A stretch of DNA of 44,738 bases, taken from NCBI GenBank assembly GCA_002712715.1, contig PAUF01000007.1:405396-450133 (forward strand). Direction: 5' to 3'. The position numbers and the translations under genes are program-made. Positions 30,024 to 38,780 of this stretch are shown here, piece after piece (the stretch's first letter is position 1; the number at the start of each line of letters is the position of its first letter). A model generated the notes under the pieces. That model was not told where the DNA came from. It ran no database searches and was given only the letters and a program-made list of their open reading frames with translations. Origin of the DNA: Flavobacteriales bacterium (GTDB taxonomy: Bacteria; Bacteroidota; Bacteroidia; Flavobacteriales; BACL11).

Positions 30024-30342
30024 GTATTTCAGTCTGCTCAGCAAAAAAAGCACAATAATCCTTTAGAGCTCCAGACAATTTATCATGACCAGTAGATCTT
30101 TCTAAAGTATCAGACATACTTAGCAGAGTTTGGTGAAACATCACATACATCTCATTAACCATCATATCCTTTGTCCATAAGTCCAAAGTTAGGGTACTAT
30201 TCTTTTTCTGGTCAAAAGCTGAAATAAATAACGACTTCAATGAAACATCAACAGCCTGTTGATCTGAAGAATTCATTACAATTTTCACCGGATTTTTATC
30301 TTGATCTAAAATCACATCAAACTCTAATCTATTTTTTCGCAT
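30010..30342 (-). CDS. gldC: GldC, gliding motility accessory protein
   Basis: GldC is a small soluble protein that supports gliding in Flavobacterium, with GldB encoded next to it. From the ATG at 30342 the protein has 110 residues, matching the family length. An earlier in-frame start at 30387 would add 15 residues inside gldB and is unlikely. The sequence begins MRKNRLEFDVILDQDKNPVKI and includes LDLWTKDMMVNEMYVMFHQTL, typical of GldC. The start lies inside the 3' end of gldB (14-base overlap). Confidence 0.92.
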   Translation of the reverse strand: MRKNRLEFDVILDQDKNPVKIVMNSSDQQAVDVSLKSLFISAFDQKKNSTLTLDLWTKDMMVNEMYVMFHQTLLSMSDTLERSTGHDKLSGALKDYCAFFAEQTEILKKK

Positions 30343-31342
30343 TTGGTAAATATTTTGAATTAAGTAATATACTCTGAGAATCTTCATCTAACAACATATC
30401 ATTCATACTAATATCATTGTTTTTTACATAGCTCTGGATAATCCTGTAACCAACCCAATATGCTAGCCTTGCAGGAGATTCTTTTGGCATTCCTTTAGTA
30501 AATGGAGCATCAAAGAAAAATGACCTTACCTTTTTTAAATTATTATCATATAAAACATCCATCTCTAAAATTTCATTCCAAATCTCATACTCATATTCTT
30601 CACACCACAGCAAATCATCTTGAGAAAATCTCAATAATTTATAATCTTCATATTCTGGCAATAATAAAGAAATAGTGTACATAATTTTACCTTTATATAT
30701 CATCTCATCTAAAAAATTATTATAATCATCTTTATAAAATGTAGAAGACATCCAATATTCTAAAGCGTCAGGCAATATATACACAAGGTCTGATCTTTTA
30801 GAAATGTAATTATATCTATCTCCAGGAAAATCTTTTCCTAAATATTGATCAATTCCAATAATTAAGTTATCACTATATCTATCGATACCGTATGAATTAA
30901 ATGAATTAACTATAAGAATTTTTTGAGGGACTGCAGAGTCCTTAAAAAAGTAACTATATCTTCCAAAAGCAATTTCAAACTCACTAATCAATTCTTTAAT
31001 ATTACCAAATTTTGTATTAATTCTCTTTTGAAAGTCAAATACTTCTGAGTAGCTAACATATTTCAACATTTCATCAACCATTTTTGAATCAAATTCATTA
31101 AAATTCATACTTAAATGATTTTTTAAATAATATACAAAAGCATCTGCATGCAATAACTTAATTTCATTCAATACACTTAACACATTAGAACTATCAATTT
31201 TTGATAATTGAGAATCTATACGGAATACTTTTATTTTACAGGGATATATATCAACCAGATCTTTAGCAGTATAGGTATTCCACGCAAAATAAGCAAGAGC
31301 AAAAATCACAATAAATATAAATACCTTTTTGATAGATTTCAT
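30329..31342 (-). CDS. gldB: GldB-like gliding motility protein
   Basis: GldB is essential for gliding and type IX function in Flavobacterium, where it is a lipoprotein. This 337-residue protein has a hydrophobic N-terminal segment (about residues 6-21) but no lipobox: the first cysteine is Cys35, well past the helix. It is therefore probably anchored by an uncleaved helix or released, not lipidated (inference). The body contains YLGKDFPGDRYNYI and RLAYWVGYRIIQSYVKNN, regions I recognise from GldB. It overlaps gldC and starts only two bases from the first possible nadE ATG on the other strand. Confidence 0.9.
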   Translation of the reverse strand: MKSIKKVFIFIVIFALAYFAWNTYTAKDLVDIYPCKIKVFRIDSQLSKIDSSNVLSVLNEIKLLHADAFVYYLKNHLSMNFNEFDSKMVDEMLKYVSYSEVFDFQKRINTKFGNIKELISEFEIAFGRYSYFFKDSAVPQKILIVNSFNSYGIDRYSDNLIIGIDQYLGKDFPGDRYNYISKRSDLVYILPDALEYWMSSTFYKDDYNNFLDEMIYKGKIMYTISLLLPEYEDYKLLRFSQDDLLWCEEYEYEIWNEILEMDVLYDNNLKKVRSFFFDAPFTKGMPKESPARLAYWVGYRIIQSYVKNNDISMNDMLLDEDSQSILLNSKYLPNAKK

Positions 31343-31347
31343 AAATG

Positions 31348-31355
31348 CAAATGTA
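31348..31355 (-). promoter_or_regulatory. -7 element of the gldB promoter, abutting the nadE one
   Basis: The minus strand reads TACATTTG at 31355-31348, a perfect TAnnTTTG. Transcription would start within a few bases of the gldB ATG at 31342, so the leader is very short. The expected -33 position falls on the nadE start codon region and has no clear TTG; a TTTTG lies only nine bases upstream. Confidence 0.5.
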
Positions 31356-31363
31356 TAAATTTG
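31356..31363 (+). promoter_or_regulatory. -7 element of the nadE promoter
   Basis: TAAATTTG at 31356-31363 matches TAnnTTTG exactly and touches the gldB element with no bases between. A TTTG at 31328-31331 lies 24 bases upstream, slightly longer than usual. It leads to the nadE ATG at 31375 with a leader of under ten bases. Confidence 0.55.
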
Positions 31364-31374
31364 TCAAAATATTT

Positions 31375-32139
31375 ATGAAAGAAAAGAAAATAATAAATCA
31401 TATAGTAAATTGGATAAATAATTATTTATCCTCAAATAAAATGGATGGACTGGTGATAGGAATTTCTGGAGGTATAGACTCTGCATTAACTTCCACCCTG
31501 TGTGCATTAACTAACAAACCTACTTTATGTATAGAATTGCCCTTACATCAAAATTCCAAACAAATAAATAGAGGAAAAAAACATATTGACTGGTTAAAAA
31601 AAAGATATAAAAATGTTCAAAGTATAGAATTAGACTTAACCAGTACATTTGATGAGTTCAACAAAATTATAGAACAAAAAGACAATCTTGCACTTGCAAA
31701 CACTAGATCAAGATTAAGAATGATGTCTCTTTATTATTTTGCACAAATAAACAACTATCTAGTAGTGGGAACTGGCAACAAAGTAGAAGACTTTGGTATT
31801 GGTTTTTTTACTAAATATGGTGATGGAGGCGTTGACTTAAGCCCAATAGCTGACTTAATGAAATCCGAAGTTTTTATACTATCTAAATATTTAGATATTG
31901 ACAAAAGCATATTAAACGCTGATCCTACCGATGGACTATGGGAAGATGATAGAACAGATGAAGAACAAATTGGAGCAAGTTATGATGAAATTGAATGGGC
32001 AATGACATTTAATGACAATGAAGAAAATCTGAATTTACGACAACTGCAAATATTAAAGATATACTCTAATTACAATCAAAAAAACAAACATAAAATGAAT
32101 CCTGTTCCTATATGTAAAATTCCATCTCAATTTAAATAG
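31375..32139 (+). CDS. nadE: NAD synthetase (ammonia-dependent)
   Basis: Makes NAD from deamido-NAD, ATP and ammonia. The PP-loop is GISGGIDSAL near residue 33, and NKVEDFGIGFFTKYGDGG and DLMKSEVF are family signatures. No glutaminase domain is present, so it uses free ammonia. I chose the ATG at 31375 (254 residues), since the earlier ATGs at 31345 and 31351 precede the -7 element. It is divergent from gldB, a pairing seen elsewhere in this phylum. Confidence 0.95.
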   Translation: MKEKKIINHIVNWINNYLSSNKMDGLVIGISGGIDSALTSTLCALTNKPTLCIELPLHQNSKQINRGKKHIDWLKKRYKNVQSIELDLTSTFDEFNKIIEQKDNLALANTRSRLRMMSLYYFAQINNYLVVGTGNKVEDFGIGFFTKYGDGGVDLSPIADLMKSEVFILSKYLDIDKSILNADPTDGLWEDDRTDEEQIGASYDEIEWAMTFNDNEENLNLRQLQILKIYSNYNQKNKHKMNPVPICKIPSQFK

Positions 32140-32150
32140 AATATTTTATA

Positions 32151-32158
32151 TATATTAG
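32151..32158 (+). promoter_or_regulatory. Candidate -7 element for the 68-residue gene
   Basis: TATATTAG at 32151-32158 is the same one-mismatch form of TAnnTTTG found before porP and lies 24 bases upstream of the ATG at 32183. No -33 TTG is visible, so the gene may instead be read through from nadE. Confidence 0.35.
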
Positions 32159-32182
32159 CTATATAAATAAACATATAAGATT

Positions 32183-32389
32183 ATGAATTCACTTGAAAAA
32201 ATCATTACTACAATAGGAATCATCGCTTTTCTAGGAGCAATGGTATGGCAGCAATGCTGCAATCAAACAACTTGCGAAGCAGAAATTAATGAAACATCTT
32301 CTGCAGCAAACCAAGAAGTTATAGCTGTGATTAGTGATAGAGATACATTTGATACTGATGAAGAGATCGATCAGAACATAGAGTTTTAA
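32183..32389 (+). CDS. Small membrane-anchored protein of unknown function
   Basis: I do not recognise this 68-residue protein. It begins MNSLEKIITTIGIIAFLGAM, a single hydrophobic helix (about residues 6-21), then WQQCCNQTTC with three closely spaced cysteines (24, 25 and 30), and a polar, acidic tail rich in Asp, Glu and Ser. The cysteines do not form a lipobox. The likely topology is an N-terminal anchor with an acidic tail outside. It lies 43 bases after nadE, and its stop codon interlocks with the lnt stop on the other strand. Whether it is expressed cannot be read from the sequence, but the ordered layout argues for a real gene. Confidence 0.6.
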   Translation: MNSLEKIITTIGIIAFLGAMVWQQCCNQTTCEAEINETSSAANQEVIAVISDRDTFDTDEEIDQNIEF

Positions 32390-33924
32390 TTTTTATTCAC
32401 TTTTCTCCTCACAAATCCTACTACAATCAATAAAGAAGATAAAAAAGAACTTATCCTTCCAATATAATCACCATGTTTATTGTAAAAAGTTTTAATGTTA
32501 TTTACAGAAACTTTAATGGATATTGCATCACGCGTTCCCCATGGTATAGAAGAGACAACCTCTCCATTTAAATTAATATAACCTGAAATTCCTGTACTTG
32601 CTGATCTAATTACAGATTTTCTCTGCTCAATTGCGCGCAATCTAGCATAATGAAAATGATGTTTATGACCAGCTGTATTCCCCCACCAACCATCATTAGT
32701 AATTATAGAAATTAAATCAAAATCTTTATAATTTGCTAAATTACCAAATATACTTTCATAGCAAATCATTGGCAAAATATCAACAGTATCCATTTTAAAA
32801 ATTTCAATTTCATTAGATGATTTGAAATTTCCGATTGGAGCAACAATTTCTTTAGGAAGATAATTTCTAATTAAATTAGATAAAAATGTAAATGGAATAG
32901 ATTCTGCTCCAGGGACTAATCTTGTTTTGTTATGTATTTGAATATCTTTATTTCTATCAATAAAAACTGCCGAATTATATTTTTCCAAATCACCTCTAAT
33001 AAAATCTGATAAAGTTGCGCCAACTAATATACTTAAATTTGAACCATAATTATTTAAATCATATAATCTATCTATATCCCCTTTATATATTGTAACTAAA
33101 GAGTCTCTATGAGATTTTACATACATATAATTAGGGTCTCGTTTCCATAAATAATTCTGCAACAAAGTTTCTGGAGCTAGTAAAATATTCACTGAATCAT
33201 TTATATGATTCTTTTGAACTAAATAACTACACATATTAGACAATCTGAATTTATATTGACTCCAAGCATCAATATTTGGCTGAATTATAACAACATTTAA
33301 TATGTTATCTGATCTATTTTCTAAATTGAACTTTACAGATAATGAAAAAAATATTGGAAACAATAAAGTAGCTAATCCAAGTAATATATATTTTGTGTAA
33401 TTATTAAACAAGATGACATTAAGAATAATGATGTTTATAATTAATACCCAAAGAGACCCTCCAATAATACCAGTATACTCATACCACTGTATTAAATACA
33501 CATCCTTTGCAAAAACATTTCCAAGATTTAACCAAGGCCAGGCTAGCTGCCAATGCATTTGGACATACTCCATTGAAATCCATAAAGCAACAAATGATAC
33601 ATACCCTAATCTATATCCATAAATTGACTTAAGCTTATGAAAAATAATAAAAACCAAAACCATAAATGAAGATGTAATCAAAACAGCTGACACAACACCG
33701 AATACTGTTGCATACATAATCCAATAAGTAGTGCAAACATTAAAAATCAAGAAAGTAATATAGGATAGACCTATCAACTTTAAGGTTTTTCGTTTACCTT
33801 TTAATTTATTTTCTACAAAAAAAAGTGGAACAAAGGCGAAAAATATAAGATATGAAAAACCAATTTCAGGCCAAGAAAAAGATAATAAAAGTCCTGAAAC
33901 AATACTCAATAATAAATTTCTCAT
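32386..33924 (-). CDS. lnt: Apolipoprotein N-acyltransferase
   Basis: Adds the third acyl chain to lipoproteins at the inner membrane. The N-terminal 200 residues hold about six to seven membrane helices, followed by the periplasmic nitrilase domain. The catalytic triad is Glu252 (LLAPETLLQ), Lys333 (HNKTRLVPGAE) and Cys388 (MICYESIF). A last membrane helix near residues 488-505 closes the 512-residue protein. Its start is immediately adjacent to the stop of the PorV-like gene, so the two are likely co-transcribed. It would mature lipoproteins such as GldK and LptE found nearby. Confidence 0.96.
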   Translation of the reverse strand: MRNLLLSIVSGLLLSFSWPEIGFSYLIFFAFVPLFFVENKLKGKRKTLKLIGLSYITFLIFNVCTTYWIMYATVFGVVSAVLITSSFMVLVFIIFHKLKSIYGYRLGYVSFVALWISMEYVQMHWQLAWPWLNLGNVFAKDVYLIQWYEYTGIIGGSLWVLIINIIILNVILFNNYTKYILLGLATLLFPIFFSLSVKFNLENRSDNILNVVIIQPNIDAWSQYKFRLSNMCSYLVQKNHINDSVNILLAPETLLQNYLWKRDPNYMYVKSHRDSLVTIYKGDIDRLYDLNNYGSNLSILVGATLSDFIRGDLEKYNSAVFIDRNKDIQIHNKTRLVPGAESIPFTFLSNLIRNYLPKEIVAPIGNFKSSNEIEIFKMDTVDILPMICYESIFGNLANYKDFDLISIITNDGWWGNTAGHKHHFHYARLRAIEQRKSVIRSASTGISGYINLNGEVVSSIPWGTRDAISIKVSVNNIKTFYNKHGDYIGRISSFLSSLLIVVGFVRRKVNKN

Positions 33925-34982
33925 TTATTTAAAGTTGTATGTTAGAGACACAATATGAGAAAATGTTCCTTGTTGGAAGGTATCAAAGTTCGCTAAAGCA
34001 TAATCTATAACAATATTTTTAGTATCAAATCCAATGCCAAAACTGGGTTTAATAGTGAAATACTTTTCTCCTATAAAATCTGTATTCTTAATCAAGTCAC
34101 CTAAACCAAATCTAAATGCAAACACATCTTTATATACAAATTCTGAACCAAAATGAGGATTTACACTAAAGAATTTATTAGAATATAGAGTATTTCGTAA
34201 ACCATCAAAATAATAATCAAAATCTAGTTCAGAATGTATTTTATAAATATCATTACTAAACAACAGTTTAGAAACTCCTATCTGCATAGAAGGAATTGTA
34301 ACTTCAGATGTATTAACAGGCACCTCATTTCCTGTGCTAAGGTATACATCACTATACTCATCTGGATCAAAAATCCAGGTATTATAAGTTGAAGTAGCAT
34401 CTCTAATAATTGCTGCAAACTTCCAAGTATTAATTTTTTTCTGAGCAGAAATATCAAATCCAATTCCATAAGAATTTGCGAAACTTCCTATCTTCCTATA
34501 TATTATCTTAGCATTCCCTCCAACATCAAAACCCAAAAAAACATCTGATTTAGCATATGAAAACAAACAAGCGTAATCAGCTACAGAAAACAAAGTAATG
34601 CGATCATAATCTGTATTTCCATTATTATCAACCAAATTAATAGTATTCATAATATCATCTATACCAAGTCTTATTATCATAAACCCATAAGCCGCTCCAT
34701 CCTCATATTTTGAAACATAAGAAATTTGATCATAATTAGCAATCCCTCCAAAATAAGCAGCATGCATTATCTCAATTGAAGATTCTTGCATTTCAACAAG
34801 AGATGAAGGGTTCCAATAAATAGATGAAGGACCATCCACAGAAGCTACCACAGATTTTGATAAAGAAAAAGATCTTGCTCCGGCACCAATTTGCAGAAAA
34901 TCATTACTGTATTTTAACTGAGTATATAAAGACTCTGAACATAATATTAAAAAAAATATAGTATAGCAACTTTGAATTTCAT
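33925..34982 (-). CDS. porV2: PorV2-like PorV/PorQ family outer membrane protein, 5' end out of frame
   Basis: PorV-family beta-barrels bring cargo to the type IX secretion machine. The sequence after the signal region (FLQIGAGARSFSLSKSVVASVDGPSSIYWNPSSLVEMQES) matches the PorV2 group, and the rest is alternating beta strand ending LTYNFK. The 5' end is odd. An ATG at 34982 encodes MKFKVAILYFF, a signal peptide start, but hits a stop at 34949-34947. One extra T in the T8 run (34956-34949 on the minus strand) would join it to LILCSESLYTQ and the rest. In the long frame the only nearby start is GTG at 35010, giving a poor signal sequence. Either a base was lost, or slippage at the T-run restores the frame. 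Confidence 0.8.
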
Positions 34983-35036
34983 TATTGTATATTTGTCCAT
35001 AAAATAACACAAAATTCTCTATAATATTGTAACATA

Positions 35037-35744
35037 ATGAAAGTAATTGTAGCTAATATTCCTAACATTATCACACTATCTAATATGCTATGTGGAATAA
35101 CAGCTATAATACTAGCATTTGACAATCAACTTAGTAACGCGGGTATAGCAATATTTATTGGAGCATTTTTAGATTTTATAGATGGATTCGTTGCAAGAAC
35201 CCTTAAAGCAGAATCTATTGTTGGAAAACAATTGGATAGTTTTTCTGACTTAATTACATTTGGATTAGCTCCAAGCATGATAATTTATCTTCTGATTTGT
35301 GAGAACACCATTAATTTAGATAATTATTTTTTTCAACTAAATATGTTAGCATATATTGCGTTTATAATACCTATATTTTCTGCTATTAGACTAAGTAAGT
35401 TTAACACAACAAATCCTAACTATAATTATTTCTTTGGAATTCCCACACCTGCATCGGGAATCTTTATAGCTTCTTTACCAATAATTTTTGATCAAAATAA
35501 CTTGATGTTCCTTAAAGAAACTGAGAACCTAATTTTAACATGTTTGACACTGTCTGCTTTAATGGTGTCAAATATTAAGATCTTCTCAATAAAAATAGAT
35601 CCAAAAACCAAAAAACTAAATATTTTTCGAATTACATTTCTTATAATTAGTATAATATTATTGTACACCTTAAGTATTACAGCAATCCCCATTATTATAA
35701 TTTTACATATTTTTTTATCAATCATAAATAATTTAATCAAATGA
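35037..35744 (+). CDS. pssA: CDP-diacylglycerol--serine O-phosphatidyltransferase
   Basis: Makes phosphatidylserine from CDP-diacylglycerol and serine, leading to phosphatidylethanolamine. The CDP-alcohol phosphotransferase motif DGFVAR...GKQLDSFSD (about residues 43-68) is complete, with the required aspartates. Multiple membrane helices follow. The 235-residue length matches the short PssA of this phylum. It overlaps purS by four bases and is divergent from the PorV-like gene. Confidence 0.94.
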   Translation: MKVIVANIPNIITLSNMLCGITAIILAFDNQLSNAGIAIFIGAFLDFIDGFVARTLKAESIVGKQLDSFSDLITFGLAPSMIIYLLICENTINLDNYFFQLNMLAYIAFIIPIFSAIRLSKFNTTNPNYNYFFGIPTPASGIFIASLPIIFDQNNLMFLKETENLILTCLTLSALMVSNIKIFSIKIDPKTKKLNIFRITFLIISIILLYTLSITAIPIIIILHIFLSIINNLIK

Positions 35745-35992
35745 AATTTACAGCAGAAATAAATATAATGCCATTAAAAACACTTTTAGATCCTCAAGGA
35801 AAAGCTGTTAGTGCTAGTATGTCAAACATTGGTCTATCAGAAATAACCAACGTACGAATAGGGAAACATATAACGATTGAAATAGAAGCAACAAACAAAG
35901 AAGAAGCAACTAAACTAGTTGAAACAGCATGTTCTAAACTACTTGCAAATCAGATAATGGAAACATTTTCCTTTACAATCAGTAAATTGTAA
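35741..35992 (+). CDS. purS: PurS, phosphoribosylformylglycinamidine synthase subunit
   Basis: PurS is the small subunit that joins PurL and PurQ in purine synthesis in organisms with the split enzyme. The 83-residue protein shows the family pattern: KFTAEINIMPLKTLLDPQGKAV, then LGLSEITNVRIGKHITIEIEA-type strands (here IGLSEITNVRIGKHI) and a C-terminal helix-strand. The neighbouring genes are not purine genes, so its partners PurL and PurQ must be elsewhere. It overlaps pssA by four bases. Confidence 0.9.
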   Translation: MKFTAEINIMPLKTLLDPQGKAVSASMSNIGLSEITNVRIGKHITIEIEATNKEEATKLVETACSKLLANQIMETFSFTISKL

Positions 35993-35997
35993 TTAAT

Positions 35998-36720
35998 TTA
36001 TCTTAATTCAAAATTATCTCCTAAATATAGTTTTCTTACCTTATCATCTGAGACTAAGTCATCAGTAGTACCTGACTTTAAAATTTTACCTTCATATAAC
36101 AAATATGATCTATCGGTAATTGACAAAGTCTCATGCACATTATGATCGGTTATTAAAACACCAATATTTCTTTCCTTTAATTTAGATATAATGATTTGAA
36201 TATCCTCAACAGCAATGGGATCAATTCCAGCAAATGGTTCGTCTAACAAAATAAATGAAGGATCTGTAGCCAAACTTCTTGCTATCTCTGTTCTTCTTCG
36301 TTCACCACCTGACAATTTAGACCCAATATTATATTTAATTTTAGTTAATCCAAATTCTTCTAACAAATGATTACATTTTCTTCTGCGATCTGTTTTTGAC
36401 AAATTTGTCATTTGTAATACTGAAAAAATATTGTCCTCCACTGTCATTGATCTAAAAATAGAAGATTCTTGAGCCAGATAGCCGATTCCTAACTTTGCTC
36501 GTTTATACATTGGATATTTAGAAATATCTATGTCATCCAAAAAAATAGAGCCAGAGTCTGATTGAATAAGGCCTACAATCATATAAAATGTAGTAGTTTT
36601 TCCAGCTCCATTCGGTCCCAACAAACCAACAATTTCTCCTTCATTTAAAGTCAAAGTAACCTCTTCAACTACAGTTCTACCACTATATGTTTTAACTAAT
36701 TTATTTATATTTAAATTCAT
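35998..36720 (-). CDS. lptB: LptB, LPS export ABC transporter ATPase
   Basis: ATPase that powers LPS extraction from the inner membrane with LptFG. Walker A is GPNGAGKTT (about 35-43), the signature is LSGGERRRTEIARSLA, Walker B is FILLDEPFAGIDP, and the switch histidine is in ITDHNVHET. The IDPIAVEDIQ and DHNVHETL sequences are typical of LptB rather than a general ABC ATPase. It is the last gene of kdsD-tatC-lptB and lies five bases from the end of purS on the other strand. Confidence 0.95.
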   Translation of the reverse strand: MNLNINKLVKTYSGRTVVEEVTLTLNEGEIVGLLGPNGAGKTTTFYMIVGLIQSDSGSIFLDDIDISKYPMYKRAKLGIGYLAQESSIFRSMTVEDNIFSVLQMTNLSKTDRRRKCNHLLEEFGLTKIKYNIGSKLSGGERRRTEIARSLATDPSFILLDEPFAGIDPIAVEDIQIIISKLKERNIGVLITDHNVHETLSITDRSYLLYEGKILKSGTTDDLVSDDKVRKLYLGDNFELR

Positions 36721-36724
36721 CTTT

Positions 36725-37777
36725 TTATCTTAGAAATCCAATTACTTTTTTATAAAGAAAATAGACTATTACTAAAATAGCAAATTGTCTCGCATATTCA
36801 AATTTATCATTAAGATCAATTGATTCAATAATTTCTACAAAATAATATCTATATTGATATAGAGGATCAATTAAATATTGAATATAACTAAACAATACAA
36901 ATACTATCCAGTATAGAAGAAAAATAACGATAATGCTAAAAAATATACTAAGAAAAATATTTATAAATGATCTCATTATATTCGCTCCTTCTATTACTTT
37001 TTTTGAAACAAAAATACTTACTTCATATAGAAATATGATAGGTATTGCCACTAAAACTTGACTTATTACATCTGGTGGTGTAATAAGAGCAGCTAAAATT
37101 AATGTAACAACCATCGCATGCCTCCTATATTTTTTCATAAAAGATGGTGTCACAAGACCAATTCTTGTTAAAAAATAAACAAGAATTGGTAATTCAAATA
37201 AAATTCCATTAGCCAAACAAATAGTGCTGATGATAGACACATATGAGCTTAATCCAATTGTATTAGTTACTTGAGAGCTTAATTCATATGTATATAAAAA
37301 GTTTATCGATAACGGGGCTACTAAAAAATAACCAAATAAAATACCCATAGAAAATAGAATCGAAGTGAAGAAAATAACTCCATTTGTCAATTTTTTTTCT
37401 GTTTTTTTCAGAGCTGGTTTAATAAAGCTCCAGAATTCCCAAAATACATAAGGGAAAGAAATACAAATTCCGCTAATTAATGATATTATAATATGAGCTG
37501 AAAATTGACCAGCCATTGAAAAATTATTTAATTGCCAATTATGATTTCCAATACATAGAAGGTCTCCCATATTTAACAAATGTGATAATTTACAAAACAA
37601 CTCATATGTAACAAAGTGTTGACTCTTTGGTGCCAAAAGAATAAAGTCAAAGATAAACTCCCTATTTATAAAAGTGAAAAAGGAACAAATAAAAATAACT
37701 AAACTGGACCTAATAAGATGCCATCTTAACACCTCTAAGTGATCTAAAAAGGACATTTCCTTAACTTTATCAGTCAT
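36725..37777 (-). CDS. tatC: TatC, twin-arginine translocase subunit
   Basis: Core receptor of the Tat system, which exports folded proteins. It starts with the TatC hallmark MSFLDHLEVLRWHLIRS and has PFYVFWEFWSFIKPAL-type helix features (here SFPYVFWEFWSFIKPAL) and AALITPPDVISQVL in the fifth or sixth helix. The protein has 350 residues, about 90 more than in E. coli. The excess includes a loop near residues 48-90 and a C-terminal region of about 80 residues with two further hydrophobic stretches. No tatA is seen in the window. It lies two bases after kdsD. Confidence 0.95.
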   Translation of the reverse strand: MTDKVKEMSFLDHLEVLRWHLIRSSLVIFICSFFTFINREFIFDFILLAPKSQHFVTYELFCKLSHLLNMGDLLCIGNHNWQLNNFSMAGQFSAHIIISLISGICISFPYVFWEFWSFIKPALKKTEKKLTNGVIFFTSILFSMGILFGYFLVAPLSINFLYTYELSSQVTNTIGLSSYVSIISTICLANGILFELPILVYFLTRIGLVTPSFMKKYRRHAMVVTLILAALITPPDVISQVLVAIPIIFLYEVSIFVSKKVIEGANIMRSFINIFLSIFFSIIVIFLLYWIVFVLFSYIQYLIDPLYQYRYYFVEIIESIDLNDKFEYARQFAILVIVYFLYKKVIGFLR

Positions 37778-37779
37778 AA

Positions 37780-38745
37780 CTAAATTCCTTCTTTTAATAT
37801 ATCATGCATATGTACTACTCCTAAATATTGATTATCATTATCAATTACAAGTAATTGACTAATATTGTTTTTCTTCATTATCTTTAACGCATCCACCAGC
37901 AAACATGAAGAATTGACAATCTTAGGATTGCTATTCATGATATCTTTCGCAAAAAAATTATGAATATCTCCATGTTTTTCAAGCATTCTTCTCAAATCAC
38001 CATCAGTTATAATACCAACTATCGTTTCTCTTTTTAAGACTGTAGCTGCACCAACTCTGTGTTTTGAGATCTCTAAAATAACTTGACTTAGCTCATCATC
38101 TAAATCTACTACCGGTCTACAAAAATTAGAAATTAAATCAACAACTTTCATATGCAACCTTCTTCCTAAAATGCCAGCCGGATGAAGTTTAGCAAAATCT
38201 TGTTTTGTAAAACCTTTTGATTCAATAAGACAAATGGCTAACGCATCGGACAAAACCAATTGAGCAGTTGTAGAAGAAGTAGGGGCGAGATTATTTGGAC
38301 CAGCTTCCTTCTCAACAAAACTATTTATAAAAATTTCAGATTTATTAGCAAGATATGACGTTGGATTTCCACAAATAGATATTAACTTAACACCTATTAG
38401 ATGAACTATATTGATCAAATTCTTAACTTCTTCGGTATTTCCACTATTAGAAATTACTATTATCAAATCACTTTTTTGAATAACACCTATATCTCCATGA
38501 AGAGCATCAGAAGCATGCAAAAAAATAGAAGGCTGCCCTATAGAATTTAAAGTAGATACAAATTTATTTGCAACATGAGCACTTTTCCCAACACCTGAAA
38601 CAATAACTCTACCATTGCATAAATACATTTCTTGAACAGCGGAAACAAAATTATGATCTAAAAAACTTTGCAGTTGAAAGATAGAAGATTGCTCTTCTTT
38701 AATAACTTTCTTTGCTATTTTTAAAATGTTTTTACTATCTAACAT
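37780..38745 (-). CDS. kdsD: Arabinose-5-phosphate isomerase (KdsD/KpsF/GutQ type)
   Basis: Converts ribulose 5-phosphate to arabinose 5-phosphate, the first step toward Kdo for LPS. The SIS domain includes GRVIVSGVGKSAHVANKF, LHGDIGVI and ISNSGNTEEV; two CBS domains follow (from about residue 195), ending LGVVHMHDILKEGI. I chose the ATG at 38745 (321 residues) because an earlier in-frame ATG at 38778 lies right at the -7 element. Its LPS role matches lptB two genes downstream. Confidence 0.93.
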   Translation of the reverse strand: MLDSKNILKIAKKVIKEEQSSIFQLQSFLDHNFVSAVQEMYLCNGRVIVSGVGKSAHVANKFVSTLNSIGQPSIFLHASDALHGDIGVIQKSDLIIVISNSGNTEEVKNLINIVHLIGVKLISICGNPTSYLANKSEIFINSFVEKEAGPNNLAPTSSTTAQLVLSDALAICLIESKGFTKQDFAKLHPAGILGRRLHMKVVDLISNFCRPVVDLDDELSQVILEISKHRVGAATVLKRETIVGIITDGDLRRMLEKHGDIHNFFAKDIMNSNPKIVNSSCLLVDALKIMKKNNISQLLVIDNDNQYLGVVHMHDILKEGI

Positions 38746-38780
38746 TAATTTTATGCTTATATTCGTTAATGAAAACATTA

